Program-made: the position numbers and the translations under genes | Notes under the pieces: generated by a model | Seen by the model: only the letters and a program-made list of their open reading frames with translations | The model's database searches: none | What the model was told of the DNA's origin: nothing | Shown here: positions 1-5,889 of the stretch, piece by piece | Position numbering within the stretch: the stretch's first letter is position 1 | How the letters are laid out: the number at the start of each line of letters is the position of its first letter | Assembly: GCA_937914675.1 (NCBI GenBank) | Contig: CALDOC010000020.1 | Coordinates: 1 to 5,938 of the forward strand | Origin: an uncultured Sulfurimonas sp. | GTDB lineage: Bacteria; Campylobacterota; Campylobacteria; Campylobacterales; Sulfurimonadaceae | Length of the DNA stretch: 5,938 nucleotides | Reading direction: 5' to 3'

Positions 1-288
1 AAGAGCGTCCATGACGATTTGATAAAAGAAAATCCCGATTTGATTATAGCTCTTGTCGCTTCTCCCGCTCGTGGCTTTAGCGATAGTGGCCTTGACATTG
101 AAGATAAATGGATGGCTATCATAAAAACGGTCGCGAAAGAGTGCAGAGCGAAATTGATTTTTGTCAATCGGGTTGGTTTTGAAGATGGACTTGGATTTTG
201 GGGTGGAAGTTGCATTATAGATGAAAACGCAAATATACTGCACAAGTTGCCACACTATCAAAAGATTGTAAAAACTTTTGAAATATAA
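1..288 (+). CDS. Nitrilase-superfamily carbon-nitrogen hydrolase, C-terminal part (5' end outside window)
   Basis: The frame is open from base 1, so this is the last 95 codons of a longer gene and the TTG at 19 is not a real start. The visible protein carries the late motifs of the carbon-nitrogen hydrolase (nitrilase) fold: a strand with LIIALVASPARGF, then NRVGFEDGLGFWGGSCIIDE, which matches the conserved 'N..G......F.GGS...d..G' block near the end of these enzymes. The Glu-Lys-Cys catalytic residues of the family normally lie upstream and cannot be checked here. The protein ends soon after this block, as in short single-domain members of roughly 250-290 residues. Such enzymes hydrolyse amides or nitriles in the cytoplasm; the substrate is unknown. 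The stop codon is followed 9 bases later by mtnN, whose ribosome binding site overlaps the stop, so the genes are probably cotranscribed. Confidence 0.85.
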   Translation, partial: KSVHDDLIKENPDLIIALVASPARGFSDSGLDIEDKWMAIIKTVAKECRAKLIFVNRVGFEDGLGFWGGSCIIDENANILHKLPHYQKIVKTFEI

Positions 289-297
289 GGAATATAA

Positions 298-990
298 ATG
301 AAAATAGCCATAATGGGCGCCATGCCAGAAGAGATAGCCCCAATACTAGAAAAGCTAAGCGAGTATAAAACCACTCAATACGCAGGTAATGCATATTACG
401 AAGCTAGCTATAAAGGCATAGACTTGGTTATTGCTTATTCTAAAATAGGTAAAGTTTTTTCAACTCTTACAGCTACTATCATGATAGAGCGTTTTGGAGC
501 GCAAAAGTTACTTTTTTCAGGAGTCGCTGGAGCGATCTCCGCGACTCTTAAAGTCGGAGATTTGATCGTGGCTACGAAACTTGCGCAACATGATTTGGAT
601 ATTACCGCGTTTGGACACCCTTTTGGTTACGTACCCGAGGGCGCCGTTTTCGTTGAAGCTGACAAAGAAATGATTCTGTTAAGTAAAGAAGTGGCATCCG
701 ACATGGGCAAAATGGTTCAAGAGGGCGTTATCGCCACCGGCGATCAGTTTGTCGCGAATGAAGAGAGAAAGAATTGGATTGGTTCTACGTTTCATGCAGA
801 CGCTTTGGAGATGGAAGGTGCCAGCGTTGCGGTCGTTTGCGACGCTTTGAACGTTCCTTTTTTCATACTTCGCTCCATAAGCGACGCGGCTGATATGGAC
901 GCCAGTTTCTCTTTTGACGAGTTTTTGGAGACGAGCGCGGTTGAGAGCGCTGAATTTGTCATGAAAATGGTGGATAAATTAGTTGAATAA
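298..990 (+). CDS. mtnN: 5'-methylthioadenosine/S-adenosylhomocysteine nucleosidase (MTAN)
   Basis: This 230-residue protein has the length and layout of MTAN (Pfs). The N-terminus MKIAIMGAMPEE places a Glu at residue 12, the catalytic acid position of the Escherichia coli enzyme. FSGVAGAI (about 73-80) is the conserved glycine strand. ALEMEGASVA supplies the ribose-binding Met172-Glu173, and RSISDAAD supplies the catalytic Asp196. The enzyme cleaves the N-glycosidic bond of methylthioadenosine and S-adenosylhomocysteine in the cytoplasm, releasing adenine. In Helicobacter and Campylobacter the same enzyme also hydrolyses 6-amino-6-deoxyfutalosine in menaquinone synthesis; that role here is inferred from lineage. 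The start is supported by AAGGA at 287-291, six bases upstream. The gene ends 2 bases before the TtcA gene; from memory, a pfs-ttcA pairing is also found in Campylobacter. All catalytic residues are present. Confidence 0.95.
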   Translation: MKIAIMGAMPEEIAPILEKLSEYKTTQYAGNAYYEASYKGIDLVIAYSKIGKVFSTLTATIMIERFGAQKLLFSGVAGAISATLKVGDLIVATKLAQHDLDITAFGHPFGYVPEGAVFVEADKEMILLSKEVASDMGKMVQEGVIATGDQFVANEERKNWIGSTFHADALEMEGASVAVVCDALNVPFFILRSISDAADMDASFSFDEFLETSAVESAEFVMKMVDKLVE

Positions 991-992
991 CT

Positions 993-1742
993 ATGCCGAT
1001 TAACGTATCTAAAAAAATAATGTCCAAACTCGGCAAAACGAACGCCGAGTTTAAACTCATAGAAGAGGGCGATAAAATTCTCGTCGGCTTGAGCGGTGGG
1101 AAAGACTCTTTGACCATGATTCACGCCATGAAGGAACAACAGCGACGCGCTCCTTTCAAATTTGACTTCGTGGCCGTCACCGTTGGTTATGGAATGGGTG
1201 AAAACTTTAAGGCTTTGGCGGAACATTGCAAAGAGCATGAGATAGAACACGTAATCCATGATACGAAAGTTTATGATTTCGCGAAAGAAAAAATTCGTAA
1301 AAACTCATCTTATTGCAGTTTCTTTTCACGAATGAGAAGAGGGTATCTCTACGGCGTGGCGAAAGAGCGGGGGTGCAATAAAGTCGCCCTAGGCCACCAC
1401 TTGGACGACGCGGCGGAGAGCTTTTTCATGAACTTCATATACAATGGACAGATGAGGAGTTTGGCTCCGAAGTACACCGCTGGAAACGGACTGGTGGTGA
1501 TTCGTCCACTCATTCAAATGAGGGAGCGTCAACTCACCGCTTTCGTTCAAGACAATGGCCTTGAGGCCATAGGCGACGAAGCTTGCCCGGCCATGAGATT
1601 TGACGTCAAGGAGCCTCACGCGAGGGCGGACACTAAAATCATGCTAGCCAAAATGGAAAAAGAGTTTCCAAGCCTCTTTACCTCTTTAAACTCCGCGTTC
1701 AAGAACATTACCGTTGATTCCTTTTTTATGAGCGAAGATTAA
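993..1742 (+). CDS. ttcA: TtcA-type tRNA 2-thiocytidine synthetase, with one Fe-S cysteine replaced
   Basis: This 249-residue cytoplasmic protein is a PP-loop ATPase of the TtcA/TtuA family, which adenylates C2 of cytidine 32 in tRNA and replaces the oxygen with sulfur. The ATP loop SGGKDS is at residues 34-39, preceded by the typical IEEGDKILVGL. The second signature GHHLDDAAES is at about 134-143. TtcA needs a [4Fe-4S] cluster held partly by a CxxC pair in the motif CSxCSRxRRG. Here the motif reads CSFFSRMRRG, with Cys108 kept and the second Cys replaced by Phe111 (codon TTT at 1323-1325). A further cysteine occurs in EACPAM (Cys198), where E. coli has its C-terminal cysteine region. The ATG lies 2 bases after the mtnN stop with no strong ribosome binding site, so translational coupling is likely. 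An in-frame ATG at 1020 is possible but would remove the usual N-terminal helix. Family assignment is firm; activity is uncertain. Confidence 0.88.
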   Translation: MPINVSKKIMSKLGKTNAEFKLIEEGDKILVGLSGGKDSLTMIHAMKEQQRRAPFKFDFVAVTVGYGMGENFKALAEHCKEHEIEHVIHDTKVYDFAKEKIRKNSSYCSFFSRMRRGYLYGVAKERGCNKVALGHHLDDAAESFFMNFIYNGQMRSLAPKYTAGNGLVVIRPLIQMRERQLTAFVQDNGLEAIGDEACPAMRFDVKEPHARADTKIMLAKMEKEFPSLFTSLNSAFKNITVDSFFMSED

Positions 1743-1753
1743 ATATTTGGTTT

Positions 1754-3037
1754 TTATAAAAAGGCGAATACCAAATCCGGAAATAAGAGAACTAAAGACA
1801 AGCCTACAATCTGCAAAATAATGAAGGGAACTATCCCTTTGTAAATTTCCATGGTCGTGACGCTGTTGTTAGACGCCCCCTTCAAAAAGAAGAGGGAGAG
1901 TCCAAAAGGCGGCGTTAAAAAAGAAGTTTGCAAGTTCATCGCTATAAGGACGGCAAACCAAATAGGGTCTATGCCAAACGCCGCCATGACTGGAACTAAG
2001 ATTGGCACGATTATAAAACTTATTTCGATAAAATCTATGAAAAATCCAAGTATGAATATGCTAAACATGGATACGGCGATAAAGACCCAAACGTCGCCAA
2101 TGTCTTCACTAAAAATCTCTAAAATAAAATCCGTTCCTCCCAACTCGTTAAACACGAGACTAAACGCGGTGGCGCCTATGAGAATCATAAATATCATTCC
2201 TGTAAGTTTCATGGTTTCAAAAAGCGCGTACTTTGTCATCTCGACGTTTAAAGTCCCGTTGAACGCGGACAATATTACTCCCCCGACAACGCCAAACGCC
2301 GCCGATTCGGTCGGTGACGCAATCCCAGCGAAGATGCTTCCTAAAACCGAAGTCATAAGCAGCAGAGGAGGGATGATGGCTTTAAATAGTTTGTAAACGC
2401 TTACTTTTTCTTCACTGATAATTGCGGGGGCGTCTTCTTTACGTAAAAAAGCTCTTGCTAGAATATAAATAGTATAAAGAAAAACGAGAGTTATGCCGGG
2501 AAGTAGCGCTCCCATAAACAAATCGCCTACGCTGACGCTCATGACGTCACCCAAAACTATCAAGATAATGGATGGAGGAATGATTTGTCCCAGCGTCCCG
2601 CTAGCCGCTATCGTGCCGCTCGCGAGGCTTTTGTCATATCCGGCGTTGAGCATGAGGGGCAGGGCTATGACGCTCATCATGACGACCGACGCGGAGACTA
2701 TGCCCGTTGAGGCCGCTAAAATGGCGCCAACCAAAACCACGCTCACCCCAAGGCCGCCTCGAACGCCTTTGAACATGGCGCTCATGGAGATGAGAAGTTT
2801 TTCGGCCATTCCCGACTTTTCCAAGATTAAGCCCATCATGATAAAGAGCGGAACCGCCATGAGCGTCGTGTTGTTCATGATGCCGTATATGCGAAAAGGC
2901 AAGACGTTGAAGACTTCAAAACCAAGCTCTGGAATGATAAACGCGAACGCCATGGCGACGCCGCCAAACGCGAACGCGACTGGCACGCCAAAAAGAAGGA
3001 ACGAGAGGGCGGCGCCAAACATGAGCAAAGCCATCAT
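1754..3037 (-). CDS. dctM: TRAP transporter large permease (DctM family)
   Basis: This 427-residue protein is hydrophobic over nearly its whole length, with about 12 or more membrane segments, and has the usual DctM size. Family motifs in order are PLFIMMGLILEKSG (63-76), GAILAASTGIVSAS (104-117), SGTIAASGTLGQIIPPS (140-156), ASPTESAA (240-247), GFFIDFIEISFIIVPILVPV (331-350) and MNLQTSFLTPPFG (367-379). The last two resemble the 'mannitol/chloroaromatic' (FcbT3-like) subgroup, in my reading. It is the ion-coupled transport subunit of a TRAP system in the inner membrane, driven by a sodium or proton gradient, and needs DctQ and a periplasmic binding protein. The substrate cannot be read from the permease; organic acids are usual in the family. 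Its ATG overlaps the dctQ stop as ATGA, so translation is coupled. A second ATG one codon downstream is equally possible. The gene ends 11 bases from the convergent ttcA stop, and no dctP gene is adjacent. Confidence 0.93.
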   Translation of the reverse strand: MMALLMFGAALSFLLFGVPVAFAFGGVAMAFAFIIPELGFEVFNVLPFRIYGIMNNTTLMAVPLFIMMGLILEKSGMAEKLLISMSAMFKGVRGGLGVSVVLVGAILAASTGIVSASVVMMSVIALPLMLNAGYDKSLASGTIAASGTLGQIIPPSIILIVLGDVMSVSVGDLFMGALLPGITLVFLYTIYILARAFLRKEDAPAIISEEKVSVYKLFKAIIPPLLLMTSVLGSIFAGIASPTESAAFGVVGGVILSAFNGTLNVEMTKYALFETMKLTGMIFMILIGATAFSLVFNELGGTDFILEIFSEDIGDVWVFIAVSMFSIFILGFFIDFIEISFIIVPILVPVMAAFGIDPIWFAVLIAMNLQTSFLTPPFGLSLFFLKGASNNSVTTMEIYKGIVPFIILQIVGLSLVLLFPDLVFAFL

Positions 3038-3513
3038 GAAGAGATCCAGTTTTTTACGTCGTTTGTCAACTCCTTAAACGCCACGAGAGCCAATAAAACG
3101 AACGCGAGCGGCATAAGCGACTTAACCAACCATCTGTATTTCAGCCCGCCGGGGTCAGATGAAGCTTCACTCTGAGCAAAACTCAGTTCCACGAAACCCA
3201 CTCCGACGTAAATTATCAAGAACGAAAGGGGCAAGATGAAAAAAAGTCCCGCAATTATATTTACAAACGCCTTTGTTTTAGCGGAGAGTTTTTCATAAAA
3301 TACGTCAACTCTGACATGAGCGTCATATTTTAAAGCGTACGATATGCTGAGTAAAATAATGACGTCAAAAAAATGCCATTCAAGTTCTTGAAGCGCGGTC
3401 GACCCTTCTGAAAAAAGATACCGACTCGTCGCGTCGTAAACTATCAAGACGACCAAAAGGGCAAGTATCAACGCCGTTACGTAGGAAGTGACTTTAATCA
3501 TATAATCTATCAT
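3034..3513 (-). CDS. dctQ: TRAP transporter small permease (DctQ family)
   Basis: The 159-residue protein has the four-helix plan of DctQ, with segments at about 8-28, 48-66, 82-104 and 129-149. Recognisable blocks are LQELEWHFFD (41-50), YDAHVRVDVFYEKLS (63-77) and SSDPGGLKYRWLVK (118-131). These match the small permease type that partners FcbT3-like large subunits. It sits in the inner membrane and forms the transport unit with DctM. The frame can be extended to a TTG at 3519, but the AAGGA at 3523-3527 lies only 3 bases from that TTG and 9 bases from the ATG at 3513, so the ATG is chosen. The upstream DUF4105 gene ends 12 bases before this start, and its stop codon overlaps the ribosome binding site. 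This suggests one transcript covering DUF4105, dctQ and dctM. Confidence 0.92.
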   Translation of the reverse strand: MIDYMIKVTSYVTALILALLVVLIVYDATSRYLFSEGSTALQELEWHFFDVIILLSISYALKYDAHVRVDVFYEKLSAKTKAFVNIIAGLFFILPLSFLIIYVGVGFVELSFAQSEASSDPGGLKYRWLVKSLMPLAFVLLALVAFKELTNDVKNWISS

Positions 3514-3522
3514 TCTCAATAT

Positions 3523-3527
3523 TCCTT
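3523..3527 (-). promoter_or_regulatory. Ribosome binding site deciding the dctQ start
   Basis: The minus strand reads TAAGGA, where TAA is the stop codon of the DUF4105 gene and AAGGA is a Shine-Dalgarno match. It is 9 bases before the ATG at 3513 and only 3 bases before the alternative TTG at 3519, so it favours the ATG. The overlap of stop codon and ribosome binding site suggests reinitiation by the same ribosomes. Confidence 0.7.
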
Positions 3528-5325
3528 AAAAATAGTAATTCATCATACCCATAAATGTTTCTTCTTTTTTTATGGCATCGTTTAAATATCTGTCTTTGTA
3601 ATTGTATTTTAGTATGATTTGCGTGTTTTGTGACGTACGAAACCCCTGCGAGGCTTTTATCAATAGTTGATTTACTCCATTGTCGTACACTCTTTTAGTC
3701 GCTTCTATGTTAGTGTTCATAAACTTATATTTATCGACGCTTACGCCCACGCTTCCTCCAACTCCGCAATTAAACTCTTTTGCCAAGTAAAAGAGAGGGT
3801 CGACTAAAAAATAAACAAAACCTTCTTTATTTCCCCAACTATATCCAGCGCCAACGCTAGCCCCAAACTCGCCGTCGCTTGAAAAGGAGTCGTTATCCCA
3901 GCCAAGTTTCATTCTCCAAGAAAAACTTTTAAAAAATTCGCTTCTTTGAGCTAAAGAAACGATGGAGACTATGGTCGCTTTTTCAACTTTAGTTTCTTGT
4001 TTGGATTTTGAGAAAAGCATGTCCATAAACTCTATCTGAGTGCCTCTTAAAAATCCATAATTACTATCTTCCAAGTCGTGATACGCAATGCGCAGACCTA
4101 GGTAAGAGACAAAACCGTCATTTTTATGGGCAACTCCAAACGTGCTTCTTACGGCCCTATGACTCTCTATTGGATTTAAAGGTTTTTCTATATTAACGCT
4201 TTGTCCCAAACCCAAGCCAGCTCTTTGTTTTGTAAATTCATGAAAAAGTTCTAAATACTTTTCTTTGCTTATTTTGCTCTTGCTTAATTGGTATTCCAGA
4301 TATTCAACTGCGGCTTCGAGGATATACATTTTTTGTTGTTTGCTGATATTCTCGTTGTTCATCATCTTTTTTACGTCAAGTTTTGATTCGACAAAAGCTA
4401 TAGGCATGCCAATATAATCATCATTTATGAGAGCTTCGTATTTTAAAAGTTTGGTTCTTTTGGACGCCCTATAGTTGTCCGAGGAGATAATTCCCGCTTC
4501 TTTGGCCACGTGAACCGTTTCAAGGGGAGTGACTTGATATGTGAATTTTTTTCTTAGATTCAAAGTTGGTCTCGCGGCCTCAAGTAGCCATAGCATGTTG
4601 TAAGAACAGTTTTCAGTGAAAAAATAATAGTGGGAGTTCGTGCCGTTCAACTCCCAAACATGCCTAAACATTTTTAGAGTCTCTCGCGTCGTGAGATTTA
4701 AGTTGTACTCCCATACGTCCCTCTGCTCGCTGTCTCTGTACTCCTTCAATTTTTCATAGTAGGGAAGAAGAGAGTAGCGACCGTAGTATCCGCCAAAAAG
4801 ACCTTTTATGGCGAATACGACTCCATTCTCGGTTTCTGCATCCGCGTTCGCCGCGTAATTTACGGCGTATGAAAGAAGTTTTGAATCGTAGGAAGAGTTT
4901 ATTCTTAAAAAGGTGTGACCAAACATTGAAGCTGGAGAATTGATATGAGCCGATGGAAAAACTAAAGTGACCGATTTTGGGTCGACGCGATTTAAAATCT
5001 TTTCATATTCATCGCAGTGAGCGGTTGGAAAATCCGTAGCGTTTAACTCTTCTTTGAGCCATTGATACCGAGCGGGAAATCTACATACGCTAGAATTGTC
5101 GTCTTTTATTTCGTCGCTAAAGAACGCGTCCAAGGTTTCTAGCATTTCGCTCTTGGGATTCGTTTTCCCATCGTTTGAAAAGAAAAAATTGGCGTCGTCT
5201 ATTTCGCTTACGCTCTTATCCATGTGTAGCAGCAAACGCCAATAATTTTTATCGTATAGTTTTAATTGTCGCGCTTTATTTTTATAGTTTACAGCGCTAG
5301 ACGAGTAAAGAAAAGTAGTGCTCAA
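3526..5325 (-). CDS. DUF4105 (Lnb N-terminal periplasmic domain-like) envelope protein with probable C-terminal beta-barrel
   Basis: The DUF4105 family is recognised from NPKSEMLETLDAFF (56-69), CRFPARYQWL (81-90), VTLVFPSAHINSPASMFGHT (119-138), FGGYYGRYSLLPYYEKLKEY (177-196) and FFTENCSYNMLWLLEAARP (235-253). Numbering is from the TTG at 5325, the first usual start codon. His137 in FGHTFLRI and Cys240 in ENCSYN resemble the His...Asn-Cys pattern of LRAT/NlpC-P60 thiol enzymes. From memory, the family has been linked to lipoprotein N-acylation as Lnb; treat that as a lead. Residues about 385-599 have alternating polar/apolar strands and end in NYYF, as outer-membrane barrels do. The TTG start leaves a truncated signal peptide (STTFLYSSSA), while the open frame upstream to 5367 encodes the missing hydrophobic part, giving a probable start at ATT 5358 (610 residues). 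It lies 12 bases upstream of dctQ and downstream of DUF3015. The true function is unknown. Confidence 0.85.
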   Translation of the reverse strand: MSTTFLYSSSAVNYKNKARQLKLYDKNYWRLLLHMDKSVSEIDDANFFFSNDGKTNPKSEMLETLDAFFSDEIKDDNSSVCRFPARYQWLKEELNATDFPTAHCDEYEKILNRVDPKSVTLVFPSAHINSPASMFGHTFLRINSSYDSKLLSYAVNYAANADAETENGVVFAIKGLFGGYYGRYSLLPYYEKLKEYRDSEQRDVWEYNLNLTTRETLKMFRHVWELNGTNSHYYFFTENCSYNMLWLLEAARPTLNLRKKFTYQVTPLETVHVAKEAGIISSDNYRASKRTKLLKYEALINDDYIGMPIAFVESKLDVKKMMNNENISKQQKMYILEAAVEYLEYQLSKSKISKEKYLELFHEFTKQRAGLGLGQSVNIEKPLNPIESHRAVRSTFGVAHKNDGFVSYLGLRIAYHDLEDSNYGFLRGTQIEFMDMLFSKSKQETKVEKATIVSIVSLAQRSEFFKSFSWRMKLGWDNDSFSSDGEFGASVGAGYSWGNKEGFVYFLVDPLFYLAKEFNCGVGGSVGVSVDKYKFMNTNIEATKRVYDNGVNQLLIKASQGFRTSQNTQIILKYNYKDRYLNDAIKKEETFMGMMNYYF

Positions 5326-5355
5326 GAGTATAAAAATGAAAATTTTGAATAAAAA

Positions 5356-5370
5356 AATGAGAAAGCCCTA
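5356..5370 (-). promoter_or_regulatory. Possible ribosome binding site and ATT start of the DUF4105 gene
   Basis: On the minus strand TAGGG (5370-5366) lies 7 bases before an in-frame ATT (5358-5356). AGGG can pair with the 16S 3' end using one G-U pair. Starting here yields MFLFKIFIFILLSTTFLYSS, a plausible signal peptide that leads into AVNYK. No ATG, GTG or TTG exists in this frame between the upstream stop (5370-5368) and the TTG at 5325. The alternative is a mutated or misread start codon. Confidence 0.4.
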
Positions 5371-5383
5371 ATGAAGATATTTA

Positions 5384-5404
5384 CTCAAGTGAAAATCACT
5401 TGAG
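5384..5404. other. Strong hairpin (9-bp perfect inverted repeat) between DUF3015 and DUF4105
   Basis: CTCAAGTGA (5384-5392) and TCACTTGAG (5396-5404) are perfect inverted repeats around a 3-base AAA loop. In the minus-strand transcript the hairpin forms 11 bases after the DUF3015 stop. The run of nine T residues lies between the stop codon and the stem, on the promoter side, and the bases after the stem (TAAATATC) are only mildly AT-rich. It therefore lacks the layout of an intrinsic terminator in either direction. It may stabilise the 3' end of the DUF3015 message, act as a partial attenuator, or be a protein-binding palindrome. Confidence 0.65.
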
Positions 5405-5415
5405 ATAAAAAAAAA

Positions 5416-5856
5416 CTATATCGTAGTGGAAATATTATCTAAAACGTCAGCCATTTTAACTGATTTACTGCTATAAATGCCGTTGTAGTTAGCTTGAAGA
5501 GCTGAAGCAAACACCGCTTTATTTTCAATGTTTAAAAGCTCCGCCAAAGTATCAAGACTTTCACCATGTCCAACGGATATTTCTTTCGCCAAAGCGTCCA
5601 TGTTCGAAGCGACAAATTCCGAAGCTCTTTCATTCATGACCAACTTAGTTTTTTTACAACCTGAAGTTCCAGAAGTAATACCAAAAGTTTGATTACCAGA
5701 AGTACCATTTGTTGTAGCTTGAAGAGCAAGCATTACAGCGCTTGAATCATCTTTAATAATTACAGAACCTAACCCACAACCAGTTTGATTGTTTGCGGCA
5801 AACGCGACGCTACTTAGCGCGACGACAGCCGCTAAACTTACCAATATTTTTTTCAT
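5416..5856 (-). CDS. DUF3015 family secreted protein
   Basis: A 146-residue protein with a clear Sec signal peptide: MKKILVSLAAVVALSSVAFA, probable cleavage after Ala20. The mature part opens with GCGLGSVI (26-33) and continues with LQATTNGTSGNQTFGITSGT and SGC, the hallmark of DUF3015. The two cysteines, Cys27 and Cys67, could form a disulfide in the periplasm. The second half (about 70-146) is predicted mainly helical by its pattern and has no recognised catalytic motif. The length is near what I recall for the family. The start is well supported: AAAGG at 5863-5867 is 6 bases upstream of the ATG, and the signal peptide begins there. The gene has its own promoter candidate and is separated from DUF4105 by 90 bases with a hairpin. 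The function of the family is unknown to me. DUF3015 and DUF4105 genes are neighbours in other proteobacteria as I recall, so a shared envelope role is possible. Confidence 0.9.
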   Translation of the reverse strand: MKKILVSLAAVVALSSVAFAANNQTGCGLGSVIIKDDSSAVMLALQATTNGTSGNQTFGITSGTSGCKKTKLVMNERASEFVASNMDALAKEISVGHGESLDTLAELLNIENKAVFASALQANYNGIYSSKSVKMADVLDNISTTI

Positions 5857-5883
5857 TTTAGACCTTTAAATTTAAGATGGACG

Positions 5884-5889
5884 ATTATA
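5884..5889 (-). promoter_or_regulatory. Probable sigma-70 -10 box for the DUF3015 gene
   Basis: The minus strand reads TATAAT exactly, 27 bases upstream of the DUF3015 ATG, leaving a leader of roughly 20 bases that contains the AAAGG ribosome binding site. No good -35 box is seen at 16-18 bases, which is usual for Campylobacterota sigma-70 promoters. The upstream DNA (5890-5930) is AT-rich. No gene is seen in 5857-5938. Confidence 0.6.

Noticed and set aside
792..1259. 155-codon minus-strand open frame across mtnN and ttcA
   Set aside because: It lies antisense to two well-supported genes, matches no family I know and has no ribosome binding site of note.
1389..1619. 76-codon minus-strand open frame inside ttcA
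   Set aside because: Entirely antisense to conserved ttcA coding sequence, with no recognisable protein features.
1752..1763. 12-base AT palindrome near the dctM stop codon
   Set aside because: A chance T5-A5 arrangement in AT-rich DNA, with no other sign of a site.
1745..1776. Inverted repeat ATTTGGT/ACCAAAT at the ttcA-dctM convergence, tested as a bidirectional terminator
   Set aside because: The stem is only 7 bp and AT-rich, the loop is 18 bases, no T-run follows on either strand, and it overlaps the end of dctM. It is too weak to call.
1851..2396. 181-codon plus-strand open frame inside dctM
   Set aside because: Its composition (rich in Lys, Ser, Pro, Ile) is what the complement of a membrane-protein gene gives, and the dctM frame has clear family motifs.
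2493..3077. 194-codon plus-strand open frame inside dctM and the end of dctQ
   Set aside because: Antisense shadow of hydrophobic codons, with no family resemblance.
5336..5371. Tiny plus-strand frame MKILNKKMRKP between DUF4105 and DUF3015
   Set aside because: Only 11 codons, with no clear ribosome binding site or promoter; it is the complement of the DUF4105 signal peptide region.
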